DNA of 64,000 nt from Miscanthus floridulus (taxonomy: Eukaryota > Streptophyta > Magnoliopsida > Poales > Poaceae): positions 2,318,804 to 2,382,803 of the forward strand of contig NC_089586.1 of the NCBI RefSeq assembly GCF_019320115.1, written 5' to 3'. Position numbers and translations under genes: made by a program. This document shows, piece by piece, positions 22,901 through 34,596 of this stretch. Positions within the stretch are counted from its first letter, which is position 1. Each line of letters opens with the position of its first letter. Under the pieces are notes generated by a model. That model did not search any database, had not been told where the DNA came from, and saw only the letters and a program-made list of their open reading frames with translations.

Positions 22901-24009
22901 TGAGAGCTACCCCATGTTCATGCGGTGCTCATGCGCATAAAAAGGAGGCGAGAAGGAGGACAGAGGGGCGAGGTCCACGGAGCGACGCATCTCTGGTGAA
23001 CTCAACCACTACTCCGGCGAGGGATTCCCGAGGAAGGGAAGCTTCCATGGCTTACCAAGGTGAGCACGGGGTGCACGAGGTGGAGGCGGAGCTGGTGGCG
23101 GTGGGAATCACGAAATGGGGTGGCAGTGAGGGAGCTTGACGCTGGCGGAGCACGTCGGCGAGCTCGGCAGCTTGGGCGCCCGCCCGGGGTTTTGAAAAGG
23201 AGAACAAGAGGGAGAGAGAGCAAGAATGGAGAGGGAGGCTCGGACAGGGGACTTGAAGGTGGGGCGGGGCTGGTCAGAATAGGGCAGGACGGCGATGCCG
23301 CGCGGTGAGCTCACCGGCGCATGGCCGCCACGCGGCTCGCGCGTCCTGGCGCGGTCGGAGCACGGGCGCGTCACATGCGACGCACGTGAGCGGGGAGCGC
23401 ACGGGAGTGGCTACGGCCGAAGCAGCGGGGCCGAGCTAGAAACAGATGTGGGCCGGAAACGAGGTGCCGGCCCAACAAGGTGAGGAGAGCCTTTCTCTTT
23501 TTTTTATTTTTCTTTTCCCAACTAATTTGAATCACAAATTTGAGCAACCAAAACTATTTTTCAGGATTTGGGGTAAAAATAAAAGTTGTTTAGAAATTTA
23601 AACTCTACAACTTTGTCAAAAGGTGCAAAGTCTAAATCCAAACAGATTTTTGAGATGGAAGTTAAAAGCTCAATAAAGGGTTTTTTGACCATTTTTTTAA
23701 TAATATTTTTAAAAGCAAAATTTGGGAAAATTTGAATACCAACCTTGCCCCAAAATGCATGTGAAACATTTCTAAGTCATTTGTACTCCCAAACAATCAT
23801 GTTAAACATCATTACAAGCACAAACACGACGCGGGTTCATTTAAACAGTAATGCAACATACATGTTTCACGAGCATGTTTCATATGTTTCAAAGCATTGT
23901 TTCAATTATTATTTAACATGATTATGCATGTATGATTATGATGCTTGATGATGTATTATGTTCATGATTTTGTAGTGCCTAAATGCTTGCGTAACACCGG
24001 GGTGTTATA
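19968..24009 (-). repeat. Right (5') LTR of the chromovirus
   Basis: 4,042 bp partner of 9234-13282. Its outer end reads GTGTTATA where the partner has GTGTTACA, a C-to-T change of the terminal CA. A CpG-rich block lies at about 22579-23480. No confident TATA box for the sense direction was found, so the transcription start within this long LTR is not assigned. Confidence 0.95.
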
Positions 24010-24014
24010 GCCTA
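24010..24014. repeat. Target site duplication GCCTA (right copy, chromovirus)
   Basis: Identical to 9229-9233. The sequence after it continues the interrupted antisense gene of the Tat element. Confidence 0.95.
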
Positions 24015-26349
24015 CAGTGAGTCGCGACGAGCGGCAGGGAAAGCGGGTTGGTGGCGGTGCGACCTTCCCTCCTAGGGGATGCGTCCTCTTGGTCGGTCAC
24101 GAGCATGGCAACAGCGACAATGGTGGTGATGGCAGTGATCCCTGTGGTTAAGGTGGAGCTTGGGTTGGGGGTGACCCTTGTGATCCATTCCCCAATAGCT
24201 GCGACAGAAGAGAGGAGGGAAACCAGGCTCCCTGCCTCGCTCGGTGGAGGAACACATGGCTCACCCTCCTTGTTAGAGCTGGAGGGGTTGGGAGGGGATG
24301 TGGCTAGACCAGAGGTAGAACATCCATTGGTGAGCCATGGAGTTAAGATAGTGGAGATCCCCTGCTCCGGCGTGGCAGGTACAACGGTGGAGCCACCAGC
24401 CATCCTGCCATTGTAGGAGTTGGTGATGATTTGGTCGTCGCATGATATTGTGATGGCTAGATCTTCCAGCAGGTCAGGGGTGACCCGCGAGCTGGTGTGG
24501 CCCTGCCTCAATGACCCAAGGAAGGCTTGGCTTGTCCTTTGCAACGAGGAGGAGGTGGGGCTCTAGCACTTGCTTGAGGAGAGAAGACTATCGATGGAGT
24601 CCGATCTCGCCCAAACCAAGGCGAGGCTCAAGGAGGCCTTGGAGCGGGTTGAGTTTGTCCATCGGGCAGTTTTAGTCAACCTACTTCATATCGTAGAGGT
24701 AAGGTTTCTACGTTTTTAGCGTTTGTCCTTGACTCCTTGGTCTTTCACTGGTTGTTTTAGCATGTTTACTTTCTCACTTTATAGGATTTGGAGGCGATGT
24801 CAATCCGCAAGTCTTGCTTCCCTCTGGAGGAACTCGGTCAGATGGGGTGGGAAGCCGTGATGTCATGGTGGGTTGATGAGCTTCAGCGCTAGCTAGAATC
24901 CACCCACCACGAGTCCCAAGACTGGGCGGTCGAGGCAACGGGAGTGCTGGCGGCGGAACTGCTCGCGGTGGAATGGGCGACTACTGTTGAGCAGGACTTG
25001 ACACAGCGAATGTCCACCTAGTGGAGACTGGGCCAATGCTTCATATGTCCTTGGAGGCTCTAGAGATAGAGCAGAAGTCCTGTTCGAAGGCTGATCAAGA
25101 AGTGCTCATGCTCTGAGGGTAGGTGCTTGGGGCGGAGGAGTCAAACGCTCGACTGCTCAAGAAGGTGACCTAGCAAGAGGAAGGACTCTCCATCCTCAAA
25201 AGCACCCACCTTGGTATGTATTTGTTCCACCTTTGGCTGATGCCTTGGTTTTTCCTTTCCTTTGCTTCTAAACTTGTCATCCTTTTTCTAGAACTAGGTG
25301 GAAAAATTGATTCTCTTGAGTGAGAGCTAGAGACAACCAAGACGGTGATCGATTGGAGCATGGAGGCGCTAGCCAAGTCTCTCGAAGAGCAATGTGCTCT
25401 CAAGGGGGACCTTGACCAGATTCGTAACGTCACCCAGGTGGTCATTTCTGAGGTGTTCGGGTCAGCGTCGAGCACCAGTACGCCCGCCGTCCAGCTAGTG
25501 GAGGTCTCGAACAAAGTTCAGGCGCTCATCTCTAATGGCATGTTCTATAGGACGTCGGGGGTACTGACCTCAGTGGCGATGCACCACCCAGACCTAGACT
25601 TTGCCGCCATCTATAGAGGGTACACCGATGGCTGGAGCGTGGATGCGATCCATGCGCTTAGGGAGAGCTTGGTGCCATATGCACAGATGGTGGCCGAGCA
25701 AGTCTCTGTGTAGTGGGTAACTAAGGCTTGCTATTCAAGCATGGCTAAAGGCACGTGCCAGGAAGATGTCATCCAGCCTGCAGACAGAGTGGAGACCAGG
25801 TCGGAAGCGAGTATCATCCCTCCTCTGACCGAGCCAAACATCATCCCATCGAAAAGCAAGCAGCCCTTATCCTTGTCGACCGTGCCATTAGCCAATGCCA
25901 TCAGGCGGCCATAATAGAATTTAGAGTAGAAGCAGTTAGTATATATAAAAGTTAAGTTCATGGGGAAGCCCACGTGTGAACAGTTTTTTTACATTTTGTG
26001 AATACTTCAATTTTGTTTTGTGATGGAATCACTCATAAGGGGAAGCTTGTCCCATAGGCTAGCATAGCTTTGTTTTCACCCTAGCATAGCTTTGTTTTTT
26101 ATCCTTTCTTTTTCGCAACTGCTCGTTTGACCCATAGGCTACAACCTTAAGAACCTGGGCGTGGCCCATGAGGCTCAGCTACTCGTAACCATAGGTCATG
26201 GTAGGGTGTGATCGATCGGGAGTTTAAAACATAAGTTACATAGGGTAACTTAAAGGAGCGGACTACCCTTTCGTTTGGGTGAAAAGTATTACTATATGAT
26301 AGTAAAAAAAGAAGGGTGGTATCGCACCCTCGTGGAGCCCCCGAGCGAC

Positions 26350-28952
26350 CTAGGCCGAGAGTGTTCGGGTTGGGGTGCTTGTAGGAGCAAACATTGAATG
26401 AAAGAAATGACATAACTGTTCGATGTTCCATGTGTTGGTGAGAACATTGTTGTTGTCGTCCTTCAGTCGGTAGGTGCCCGGTCAGATCACTTTGGTCACC
26501 ATATAGGGTCCTTCCCATGGTGTAGAGAGTTTATGTTTCTCCTTGGTTTATTGGGTTCTTCAGAGCACAAGGTTTCCGACCTCGAGGATCCTCCCTCTAA
26601 TTTTTCTTTCATGGTACCTATGGAGAGTTTGCTGGTAGCGAGCAAAATGGATGATGGTTGTCTCGTTTGCTTCCTCGAGTAGGTCAACCATGTCCTGTTG
26701 AGCCTCCATGGCTTAATCTCGGTCGAAGGCCTTCACTCTTGGGGTGTCATGGTTGAGGTCAGAGGCAACACTGCTTCAGCTCTGTAGGCTAGGAAGAAAG
26801 GTGTAAACCCTATGGATCAGTTCAGCATTGTTCTTAGGCTCTAGAGGGTCACTAGGACCTCTGCAACCCATTGCCCGGCATACTTATTGAGTCGGTCGAA
26901 GATTCATGGCTTAAGTCCTTGGAGGACCATGCCATTGGCTTGTTCAACCTAACCGTTAGTACATGGATGTCCGACCGAGGCCTAGTTGATCCTAATGATG
27001 TATCCATCGTAGAAGTCTAGGAACTTATTCTTGGTGAAGTTAGTTCCATGGTTAGTGATGATAAAGTTAAGAACACCAAAACGATAGATGATGTCAAGGA
27101 AGAACTAGACTGCCTCTTCCGAGCGAATGTTGGTGATGGGCTTCGCCTCTATCCACTTGGTGAATTTGTCCACCGCTATGAGTAGGTGAGTGAAGCCACC
27201 TGGGCCCTTTTTGAGGGGTCCAACCATGTCGTGGCCCCAGACCACAAATGGCTAGGTGATGGGGATGGTTTGAAGTTCCTACGCCAGCAAATGAGTTTGC
27301 CAAGCGTACAACTGGCATCCCTCACACCTGTGGATGACCTCCTCTGCCTCTCATAGCATAGTGGGCCAGTAAAAACCTTAATGAAAGGCTTTTTTGACTA
27401 GTGACCTCGAGGCCACGTGATGTCCATAGATTCTAACATGGACCTTGAAGAGGAGCTATTTCCCTTGGTCGGTAGGGATGCATTTCATGAGTACTCCAAT
27501 CGTACTTTGCTTGTAAGGTTCATTACCCAATGTGATGAACGTCTTTGGCATGTCGAACGATCCATCGCGCTTTAGTCCTTTCTGGTTGGAGAATCTCCTC
27601 GAGGAGGTAGGCGAGTAGTGGTGCTCTCCAGTCGGCTTAATCGAGTGCTACCATGGTGATGTCGGTGGGCAATGTCGTCATGGAGGCCCCAAGGTTAGAG
27701 CCTCCGTGTGCCAAGTTGGTGTCAAAGTGCGTCTAGATCAGACCTTCTAGGATGCAGGCAGACGACTCATGAAGGTCGTTGATGAAGACCCCATCTGGAG
27801 ACAGAACACGCCTAACAACCAATTTTGCGAGAAAATGAGTGGAATCATTATCCTTTCAGGGGACATGATGTAGTTCGATCCCCTGGAATTTGTCCTTGAG
27901 CTTGCGCTCCTCCTGGTAGTATGCTACCATGAGGGGGCTTTTGCAAGAGGATTCCTTCATGACTTGGTCGACGACCAACTCCGAGTCACCATGAACGTAC
28001 AGCCAAATAGTGTCGAGCTCGATGGTGATGCGCAGTCCGTTAATGAGGGCCTCGTATTCCACAGCATTGTTTGAGGCCAAGAAATGGAGGTAGATTGCAT
28101 AGCGGAGCCTGCTCCTATCTAGGGAGATCAGAACCACTCTAGCCCCCAAGCCAGGTGCCATCACAGACCCATCTAAGTACATCATCCAATACTCATGGAT
28201 GACTTCTGGGGTTGGGAGCTGGACCTCCGTCCATTCAGCGATAAAGTCTGTGAGAGCCTAAGACTTAATAGTGGTGTGGGGGATATACCTGATGTCATGG
28301 CCCATTAGCTCGAGCACCCACTTGGAGATCTATCCCATGGCATCATGGTTGCGGATGATGTCTCCCAGTGGGAATGAAGTGACGACCATGACTTCATGGT
28401 CGGTGAAGTAGTACAAGAGCTTCTAGGTTGCCATCAGCACGGCATATAGAAGTTTCTACACCTAGGGGTACCAAACCTTGGCGTTGGTGAGTACCTCTCT
28501 GACAAAGTATACGGGTCATTGGACCTTCAGGTGGTGTCCTAGCTCCTCCCTTTTGATGACTAGGGTAGCGCTCACGACGTGGTTGCTTGCCACGATATAG
28601 AGGAGGAGGGGTTCTCCCTGTTTAGGAGCGATGAGGATTGGAGCTGACGTTAGTGATGCTTTGAGGCTCTCCAAAGCCTGTTGTGCTTCCTCAGTCCAAA
28701 CGAACATGTCTATCTTTTTTAGAAGTTTGTAGAGAGGCATCCCCCACTTGTCTACCTAGGAGATGAACCGGCTCAGGGTGGCCAAACAGTCGGTGAGCCT
28801 CTATACACCCTTGACATTGCATATAGGGCCCATGTTGGAGATGGTCATGATTTTTTTGGGGTTGGCCTCGATGTCACTTTTGGACATGATGTATCCAAGC
28901 AGCTTCCCCTTTGGAACCAGTGGGGTTTGAGCCCAGCGTGGGCTTGGAGCGA
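26350..28952 (-). pseudogene. Tat-lineage pol remnant: RT end, RNase H, second RNase H, integrase
   Basis: The frame starts inside RT near the phrase VPKGKLLGYIMSKSDIEANP (about 28850-28915), then SRFISQVDKWGMPLYKLLKK and the RNase H connection (FVWTEEAQQALESLK). RNase H follows to about 28300. A second, archaeal-type RNase H lies at 27856-28185 (MMYLDGSV, NNAVEYEALINGL, VHGDSELVVDQV), typical of the Tat lineage. The integrase zinc region ends near 27310 (RCEGCQLYA), the core follows (WGHDMVGPLKKGPGG near 27220), and the C-terminus ends with GTYRLKD and NTWNIEQL before TAG at 26350-26352. Stops, again often TAG, and frameshifts interrupt it. Gag, protease and most of RT are absent, replaced by a junction between leader and RT near 28920-29080. 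Confidence 0.8.
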
Positions 28953-29263
28953 AGCACAGGTGTCTCATCATTGAGGTCATTGGGTGGCCTAGAGCCAACG
29001 GAGGGCTCTCCTCCTCTGACGGGCGCCGAGACAAGTGCCTCCTCACGAAGGCGAAGCACGCCGAGCTAGTTGGCAATGAAGTCTAGGCTTCCAAAGAGGA
29101 AGGTCTAGGATGGCTCGAAGATGGGAGGAACCCACATCCTAATAGGTGGGAGCATGGGAAACTCCAGTGAGCCAAAGCGAATCATATTGCTTGAGCCCAT
29201 CAAGACAAAGATGGTGAAAAGGTGGGCCATCCAATGACCAAAAGCGTGAACGTACGGTGTCCT

Positions 29264-29280
29264 CCCCATGGACGGCGCCA
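29264..29280 (-). promoter_or_regulatory. Primer binding site of the Tat-lineage element
   Basis: The minus strand reads TGGCGCCGTCCATGG, two bases inside the right LTR. The TGGCGCCGT core is typical of Tat/Athila-type elements primed by tRNA-Asp; downstream bases deviate. Confidence 0.6.
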
Positions 29281-29282
29281 AC

Positions 29283-30348
29283 TGTTGGTGCGAAAAGTGA
29301 CTAACAAGTAAATATTTATAGTTTTGCCATATGTTATGATCAGATGTGGCCTAGCACTCAATGACATAGGGTTTATATTGGTTCAGACAACATGCCCTAC
29401 GTCTAGTTCTAGTTGGTCGATGACTTTATTCCTGAGCTCAGGTGCTCGAAGTTTGCTGTGGGGTTACAAATGAGTGGGAATAAAAAAGGGGGTGTTAAAG
29501 GTCCGGTCAGGCTCCAAACCAAAGGGCCAAGAGTGACGGGAGCTCCAACGTGCGCTAAGTATTGGAACTATTCAAGTTCTAGAGCTATGGAACTATTCTA
29601 GTGCCCAGAATGTTTAAAGCTTAGTAGAGAGAGAGAGTCAGAATGACCATCCTCCTTTTAGGAGAGAGTGCATCCCCTTTTATAGGTGAAGGGGACGGCC
29701 TTACAAGTTAAGAGAGAGAGAGACAAAGAGAGAGTGTGTGCTTCCTAGTCTTGTTGCCCACATCGTTGGGTACAAGATAGTTTGTCGGCGGCCACAATAC
29801 TATTGACGCCCAGAGGCATGTGGCAGGCTCCATCATGTTCTTCTGGTATGGCAAATGTCAGCGCCTACCATACTATAGGAAAAATGTTGGCACCTACAAC
29901 ATTGTTTATGTTTTGACATGTTTGAAGGGTTGCAAAGCACCCTTCTGGCATGGCCTGGCGGTACTGTCCTACAGGTGTATAGGGTATGGTCCTCGGTATT
30001 ACGGGTGACTTGAGCGCCTTGCCTTATTTGCTCTGCCTGATTCTTGGGTCCTCACCGAGCGGGCATCCCTGGTCGGTCGTTCCTAGTTGGCTCCAATCGC
30101 TCTAGTCAGAGAAGAGCTGTAGGCATAGGTTCAGTGTATTCCTAGTTATAAAAGCAGGTCAGAGTCAGAAGCGAGTGTTGTCCCCTCCTTAGCTAGGTCT
30201 TCTGGTCGAAGACTAGATCGCTCTTTCGGCCTATCGTTAGGTATCTGGGCCGGCCTAGGAGTCACACGTTTGTTGTAATGTCATTTGCTAGGCCGAGCTT
30301 TTGCTGGGAAGTAGGCCCATCAGAGACCTTGGGTTTATGAACCTGACA
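29283..30348 (-). repeat. Right (5') LTR of the Tat-lineage element
   Basis: 1,066 bp, TGTTGGTG...CTGACA, partner of 4405-5484. Many transitions separate the two copies. Confidence 0.85.
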
Positions 30349-30353
30349 AAAGG
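30349..30353. repeat. Target site duplication AAAGG (right copy, Tat-lineage element)
   Basis: Matches 4400-4404 exactly and closes the insertion; the outer Copia-type element resumes here. Confidence 0.85.
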
Positions 30354-32440
30354 ACTTAAACATGTAGAAAGAAAATGACTTAAAGAAGGATTCAAGATCA
30401 TTCATCAAAATAAGTCCATCACTTGGATCAATCAACAAATTCATTTCAAGTGAGTATCAAGAATGGTTCTTGGAGAGAGGTCACTTCTCCCTAGTGTAGG
30501 GGCTTGCCACCTATGTGTAGATAAACCAAGTGTGGTGCTTATAAGGCTAACATAGAAGTGGTGATCCGAGTGATATTTGAGATGCTTAGTTGAAGCAATC
30601 AAAAGGGTTGATCAAGAAAAGCAAGCAACACCCAAAAGAGAGCTAGTCATGGCAATTCAAGTGGTATTCTAAATAGTTCTCTCATGCAAGCATTGATCAA
30701 AGAATAAAGCAAGTCAACCACATCATGATAGTGCACTTGATCATATTAGTGATTCTCAATTCATATGGGTGAAGAATGGACTCTATCTATGATGATTGGT
30801 CTTTACCATGCTACAAATTGGACTTTACATTGCTAGTGGAGTAATGAATTGGAATCTATGTGACTATCCTCTACTCCAATATAGCAAAGGTATCATTGTA
30901 ATGTGCATGATCATTTCATCCCTTACTAGTATGCGGTTAGTGCATATAGTAAATGCTATTAGAATCATGCATGACAAATGAAAATCTTTGAAATTCATAG
31001 CCTACCACTATTGTTTGAATAATTAATTGATTTAGTGGTTAGTGTATGAGTTTGTTCATGAGCTAGTGAACCCAAGTACTTGATTTATTTTAGATTGCTA
31101 ACAAGTAACAAGTACAATGTTGGCAAGATAACCCTTGAAAGAGGTGTGAAGAAGCTTATCATTGGTTCAAACTAGACTTGGAAGCTTAGGCAAATCAACT
31201 TAGTTCAAGTCAACATTAGAAGCTCATGATAGTGACAAGAGTTCAAGCACAAGACAACAATGCAAATGGATATCTTGTTTTGATTGTTTCAAATGGTATC
31301 TAGACTCAAATATTTTATCAAGAATTCACAAGTGATGTCTAGATCAACTCATAAGTGATATCCTACAAGTGGTACTCATGATGATAGCAAATGTTCACAA
31401 AATGGTTTTATTGACAAATCAATCCTATATGTGGCATCACATCTCTACACATGGTATCAACCATACAAGAAAGTGGTTCCACAAGTGATCCTCAACTTTA
31501 AGTGATCATTAAAATGAAGAATGCACTCCTCACCTACAAGAGCTCAAGTTTATCAAGTGAATGACCCATGCTATGACATAGGGGGAGGTGTCACACCAAT
31601 TGGTATCAAGGTCACAAGATCCTACACATGGTGTCTAAAGAGCTATACAAGTAGCATCCATCAAAAATATAAGATTCAAGTGTCAACCATCTACCCCAAT
31701 GCAACCCTTTGTATCAAGAAGATGCACACCTTTTATGGAAATTGATGACAAAGGGGGAGAGTGTGGTACAAAGATATGAAATATGCAAGAGGCATTAGGG
31801 AAGTTGGATTTGTACATGAATATGGACAAAGAGGGAGCAACATTGAGAAATTGAGAAGGATCAAAATTCTTGTACAAGAGAAGCACACAAGTAGGGGAGC
31901 AAGCTCATGAACTTTGATTGGTTGCATTTGATATGTGCATATTCATGTGCTCGCTTGCATTGCATAAGTTTTTAAATATGATATGCATGCTTGTGTGGTG
32001 TATGCTAGTTGTAGAATTTGATTGATGATATGATAACTAGCATGCATAGGTTGAAAGCTAGACTTGTATTTCTACGCATGGTACTAGAACCTTGCTTATA
32101 ATGTTGATCTCATGGGGTTTCTAGTATTGTTGTTGTCTAGCTACTCATGGCGCTAAGGATGGTGTTAAAAGTGCAACTCCGATTGGTATCACGCATCAAA
32201 GGTTAATTCTTTTACACCTTAGCATCATTGGTAGTACTTACTCTCCCACACTTCCAATCTATGTATATGTGTGAGCTTCAAACCAAACACTCTAGCACAT
32301 ATGTAGGGGGAGCTAATACTACCAATTTGGGTTTGTGGTACTTGTCTAAAATCATTTACACATGGTAAAATTGCTTGGGCAAGCAACATGAATCCAAAAG
32401 TGCTTAATTTCAATATCTTTGTAGAGTTGTCATCAATTAT
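30354..32440 (+). other. Non-coding interior of the outer Copia-type element, right part
   Basis: Resumes after the nested element. AT-rich with recurring AAGTGGTATC-like words; a short frame at 31521-31745 is the only open stretch and resembles no pol domain. Nothing like RT or RNase H is visible, supporting a gag-only element. Confidence 0.5.
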
Positions 32441-32455
32441 CAAAAAGGGGGAGAT
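32441..32455 (+). promoter_or_regulatory. Polypurine tract of the outer Copia-type element
   Basis: AAAAAGGGGGAGA lies directly before the LTR start, giving the + orientation of this element. Confidence 0.75.
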
Positions 32456-34596
32456 TAAAAGGTCCTTGTTTGGTTTTGGTAATTGAATGACAACCTTAGT
32501 TGGACTAATTGTGTTTATGTGAGATACACAGGTGATTAGTCCACAGGTATATGTGTTTGAACAGTACATGCCATGACGGTGAAGATGGCTCGAAGATGTT
32601 GCAAAGCTCACACATGTGATGATGAAGGAGCTCATTGCATATGAGACATGACATGGAGTCATGTGATCAAGGTGGAGAAGATCAAGACAAGACTTGGCTC
32701 GATGGACCGGTTGCAAGTGTGAATGGCAAGTTGAGTGATGACTTGGCGCCGATGGACCGAAGCAACGGTGAAGAGCAAGTGAAGTCAAGATCGATGAATC
32801 AATATGGTCGTGTGATGATATGAAGTGGATCATATCATTTGGTGTTTGGTTGGTGCATGTGTTGCATCAATAATGGAGGAGATGGAATGGAATGTGCAAG
32901 GCAAAGGTATAACCTAGGGCATTTCATTTCACCGGTCATAGGCGTGTAAAGAAGTTGATGACCGGGTTTAGGATAGATGGCCATACTATCAAGAGGACAA
33001 ACTTGTTTGCATATCCGTGAACACTTGGTGATGTTGGCACTTTGCAAAGGTGTTGGCAAAGGTGAAGAAAAGGAGGCGAAACTAGGCTTGGGGTGCTGCC
33101 TGGGTGGCACCACCACCCCCTGTCTGGTGCACCACCAGTGCCTAGCTAGACAAGGCTGAGGAGTGGGTGTTGGGTGCTGGCACCATTAGTGGGTGTGTGC
33201 ACTGCCCTGTGCACAATGGTGCACCATCGGGTGCTATCTGGTGCCACCACCGTGTTTTTTCGGAGAGCAAGAAAAGGAAAGGGGGACACCACCATGAGCG
33301 CCGCCGTGCCATGTTCGGTGCACCGCCCCTTTTATCTAGAGAGGGGTGTTTTCGAGGGTTGGCCTGGGTGGTCACCACCACCCCTGTCTGGTGAACATTC
33401 AAGCCATTGGAATTTGATCATTGGGAGGGGCACCACCATGTCTGGTGCCCTCACAAAAAACAGCAGCTTTGCTCCAAGGGCTCTATTTGGCTTGGGGGCT
33501 ATAAATAGAGGTGGAGCTTAGGCTTGGGCTGGTTGTTGAGCACCCTTAAGCCTTGGTGGCTTGTGTAGGTGTGCTTGGGAGCCCTCTAACTCACTTGTGC
33601 TTGTAAGAGTGCGATCTGATTGCGAGTGAGTGTGATTCTAGTGCTTTGCATCATGAGGTTGCATTGAGTGGCACTAGGTGATCGAGTTGTAAGCCAGTGG
33701 TGCTTGTTACTCTTGGAGGTTGCCACATCCTAGATGGCTTGGTGGCTTGTGACTCCATTGAAGCATGCGAGAAGATTGTGCAGTGCTCCGAAGGAGGATT
33801 TGTGAGGAGGATTGTGCTCGCCCCACGGGGATCGTGAAGAGCAACTCTAGTTGAGTGTGTCATTGAGCTACTCTCACTTTCGGGGTAGGTTCTTGTGGTG
33901 CCTAATGTGTGTGTATGGCAGGTGATGCCAATTAGCCACCGAACCACCAAGTGAGCGATCGACACAACGGGGATGTAGCTTGGTGGCAACCAAGTGAACC
34001 TCAGGAGAAAATCACCATGTCAACATTGTCTTCATCATCTTCTTGGTGGTTTGCATTCCGCGCAACACAAGCTTTTACTTACATTGAATACATTATGCTT
34101 GTGTAGTTGCTCTTGTAATTAGTTAGCTTGTGTAGCTTGCTAGTTACCTTCTTACTTGTGTAGCATAGAAGTAGCTCTCTTGCGTGACTAATTCGGTTTG
34201 AGTAATCTTATTAGTCACATTGCTTAGTTTGTGTAGCTAAGTAACTTGTGCTCTTTAATTTGGCTTGTGTAGCCATGTTATTGAGCATTGCTAGTGAGCT
34301 TAGGTGGCTTTGTGTTTTTGCTTACTAGATTGTGTAGTAGCTCCCAAGGTTGTGTGAAGTACTAGTTGCATAGGTTTGTGTGACCTTGCAAGCTAGATTG
34401 GTTAGGTGAGCTCTAGCTAGCTCGGCACCTTTGTTGCCTAATTAGGATCTTTATAAGGTGCTTGTGAACTTAGATAGAGGGGTGTAGTCTTGACAAGACC
34501 GATAGTTTTAATTCCACATTTGTTTCGTTTAGCTGGTGCGATTAATTTTAGAAAGGACTATTCACCCCCCCTCTAGTCCGCCATCTCGACCCTACA
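32456..34596 (+). repeat. 3' LTR of the outer Copia-type element
   Basis: Begins TAAAAGGTCCTTG (the solo copy at 57224 has TGAAAGGTCC) and ends CTCGACCCTACA, matching the ends of the solo LTR at 54783-57224. A TATAAATAG box lies at 33500-33508. The segment 33040-33480 is packed with variations of GCACCACC and CTGGTGC words. Confidence 0.85.
33500..33508 (+). promoter_or_regulatory. TATA box of the Copia-type LTR
   Basis: TATAAATAG within GGGGGCTATAAATAGAGG. The solo LTR of the family has the same box on the other strand at 55858-55866. Confidence 0.65.

Larger units (their letters stand above)
9234..24009 (-). mobile_element. Tekay/Del-like chromovirus with histone H3-tail ORF
   Basis: A complete 14,776 bp Ty3/Gypsy element on the minus strand. 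From its 5' end: right LTR (19968-24009), initiator-Met tRNA primer site (19950-19965), leader, an extra ORF beginning with a histone H3 tail (19172-18117), spacer, gag (17752-16671), protease/RT/RNase H, integrase with C-terminal chromodomain (stop at 13294-13296), polypurine tract (13283-13293) and left LTR (9234-13282). Integrase and chromodomain phrases place it with the Tekay/Del chromoviruses. LTRs of about 4 kb are long. Every gene is broken, mainly by TAG codons and one or two frameshifts. The FIDD box of RT reads FIND. By eye LTR divergence is about 4%, lower in AT-rich and higher in GC-rich parts, so insertion is fairly recent. Confidence 0.93.
7388..25713 (+). pseudogene. Antisense spliced gene of the Tat element, split by the chromovirus
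   Basis: The frame runs on + although the host element is coded on -. The first exon (about 7388-8265) contains, near 7670-7760, a phrase matching the 'putative gypsy type transposon' domain (PF04195-like: IADFITVCEAFLRMEPHVDLFWW). GT-AG introns are visible at 8266-8345, probably 9094-9166, 24699-24784 and 25214-25291. The last exon holds a long open stretch at 25345-25713 (coiled-coil-like N-part, then a conserved-looking HHPDLDFAAIYRGY region) ending at TAG 25711-25713. The nested element sits at 9234-24009 in the coding part after intron 2. Several in-frame TAG and TGA codons occur in exon 1 and after 24015. Maize Grande-type elements are known to carry a comparable reverse-strand gene of unknown function. 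Confidence 0.65.
4405..30348 (-). mobile_element. Tat-lineage Ty3/Gypsy retrotransposon, internally deleted, hosting a nested chromovirus
   Basis: LTRs at 4405-5484 and 29283-30348 are direct repeats with TG...CA ends (left copy mutated to ATA) flanked by AAAGG. The primer site, beginning TGGCGCCGT on the minus strand, lies two bases inside the right LTR, so transcription runs right to left. From the 5' side it holds a short leader, the C-terminal part of RT, RNase H, a second archaeal-type RNase H, integrase, then a long 3' region carrying a gene on the opposite strand. Gag, protease and most of RT are missing. Second RNase H plus antisense gene are hallmarks of grass Tat elements such as Grande/RIRE2-like families. 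The interior is split by the 9234-24009 chromovirus. By eye its LTRs differ at roughly one base in ten, so it is older than its guest. Confidence 0.85.
1466..34596 (+). mobile_element. Outer Copia-type LTR element, 5'-truncated, split by nested insertions
   Basis: The + strand order is gag (1466-3265), non-coding interior (3266-4399 continuing at 30354-32440), a polypurine tract next to 32455, and a 3' LTR (32456-34596). The interior is interrupted between 4400 and 30353 by a Tat-lineage element with its own target duplication. The 5' LTR and primer binding site are absent: sequence left of 1466 does not match the 3' LTR. Removing the insertion gives a remnant of roughly 7.2 kb. A second LTR of the same family stands alone at 54783-57224 on the other strand and fixes both LTR ends. 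The element abuts a minus-strand Copia gag at 34597 and may have inserted into it; with the left end lost, a target duplication cannot be tested. Confidence 0.7.

Noticed and set aside
9234..24009. A segmental duplication of two 4 kb host segments
   Set aside because: Terminal TG...CA-type ends, primer site, polypurine tract and 5 bp target duplication show they are LTRs of one element.
32225..32833. Minus-strand ORF across the Copia LTR start
   Set aside because: Runs through interior, polypurine tract and LTR in the antisense direction; accidental.
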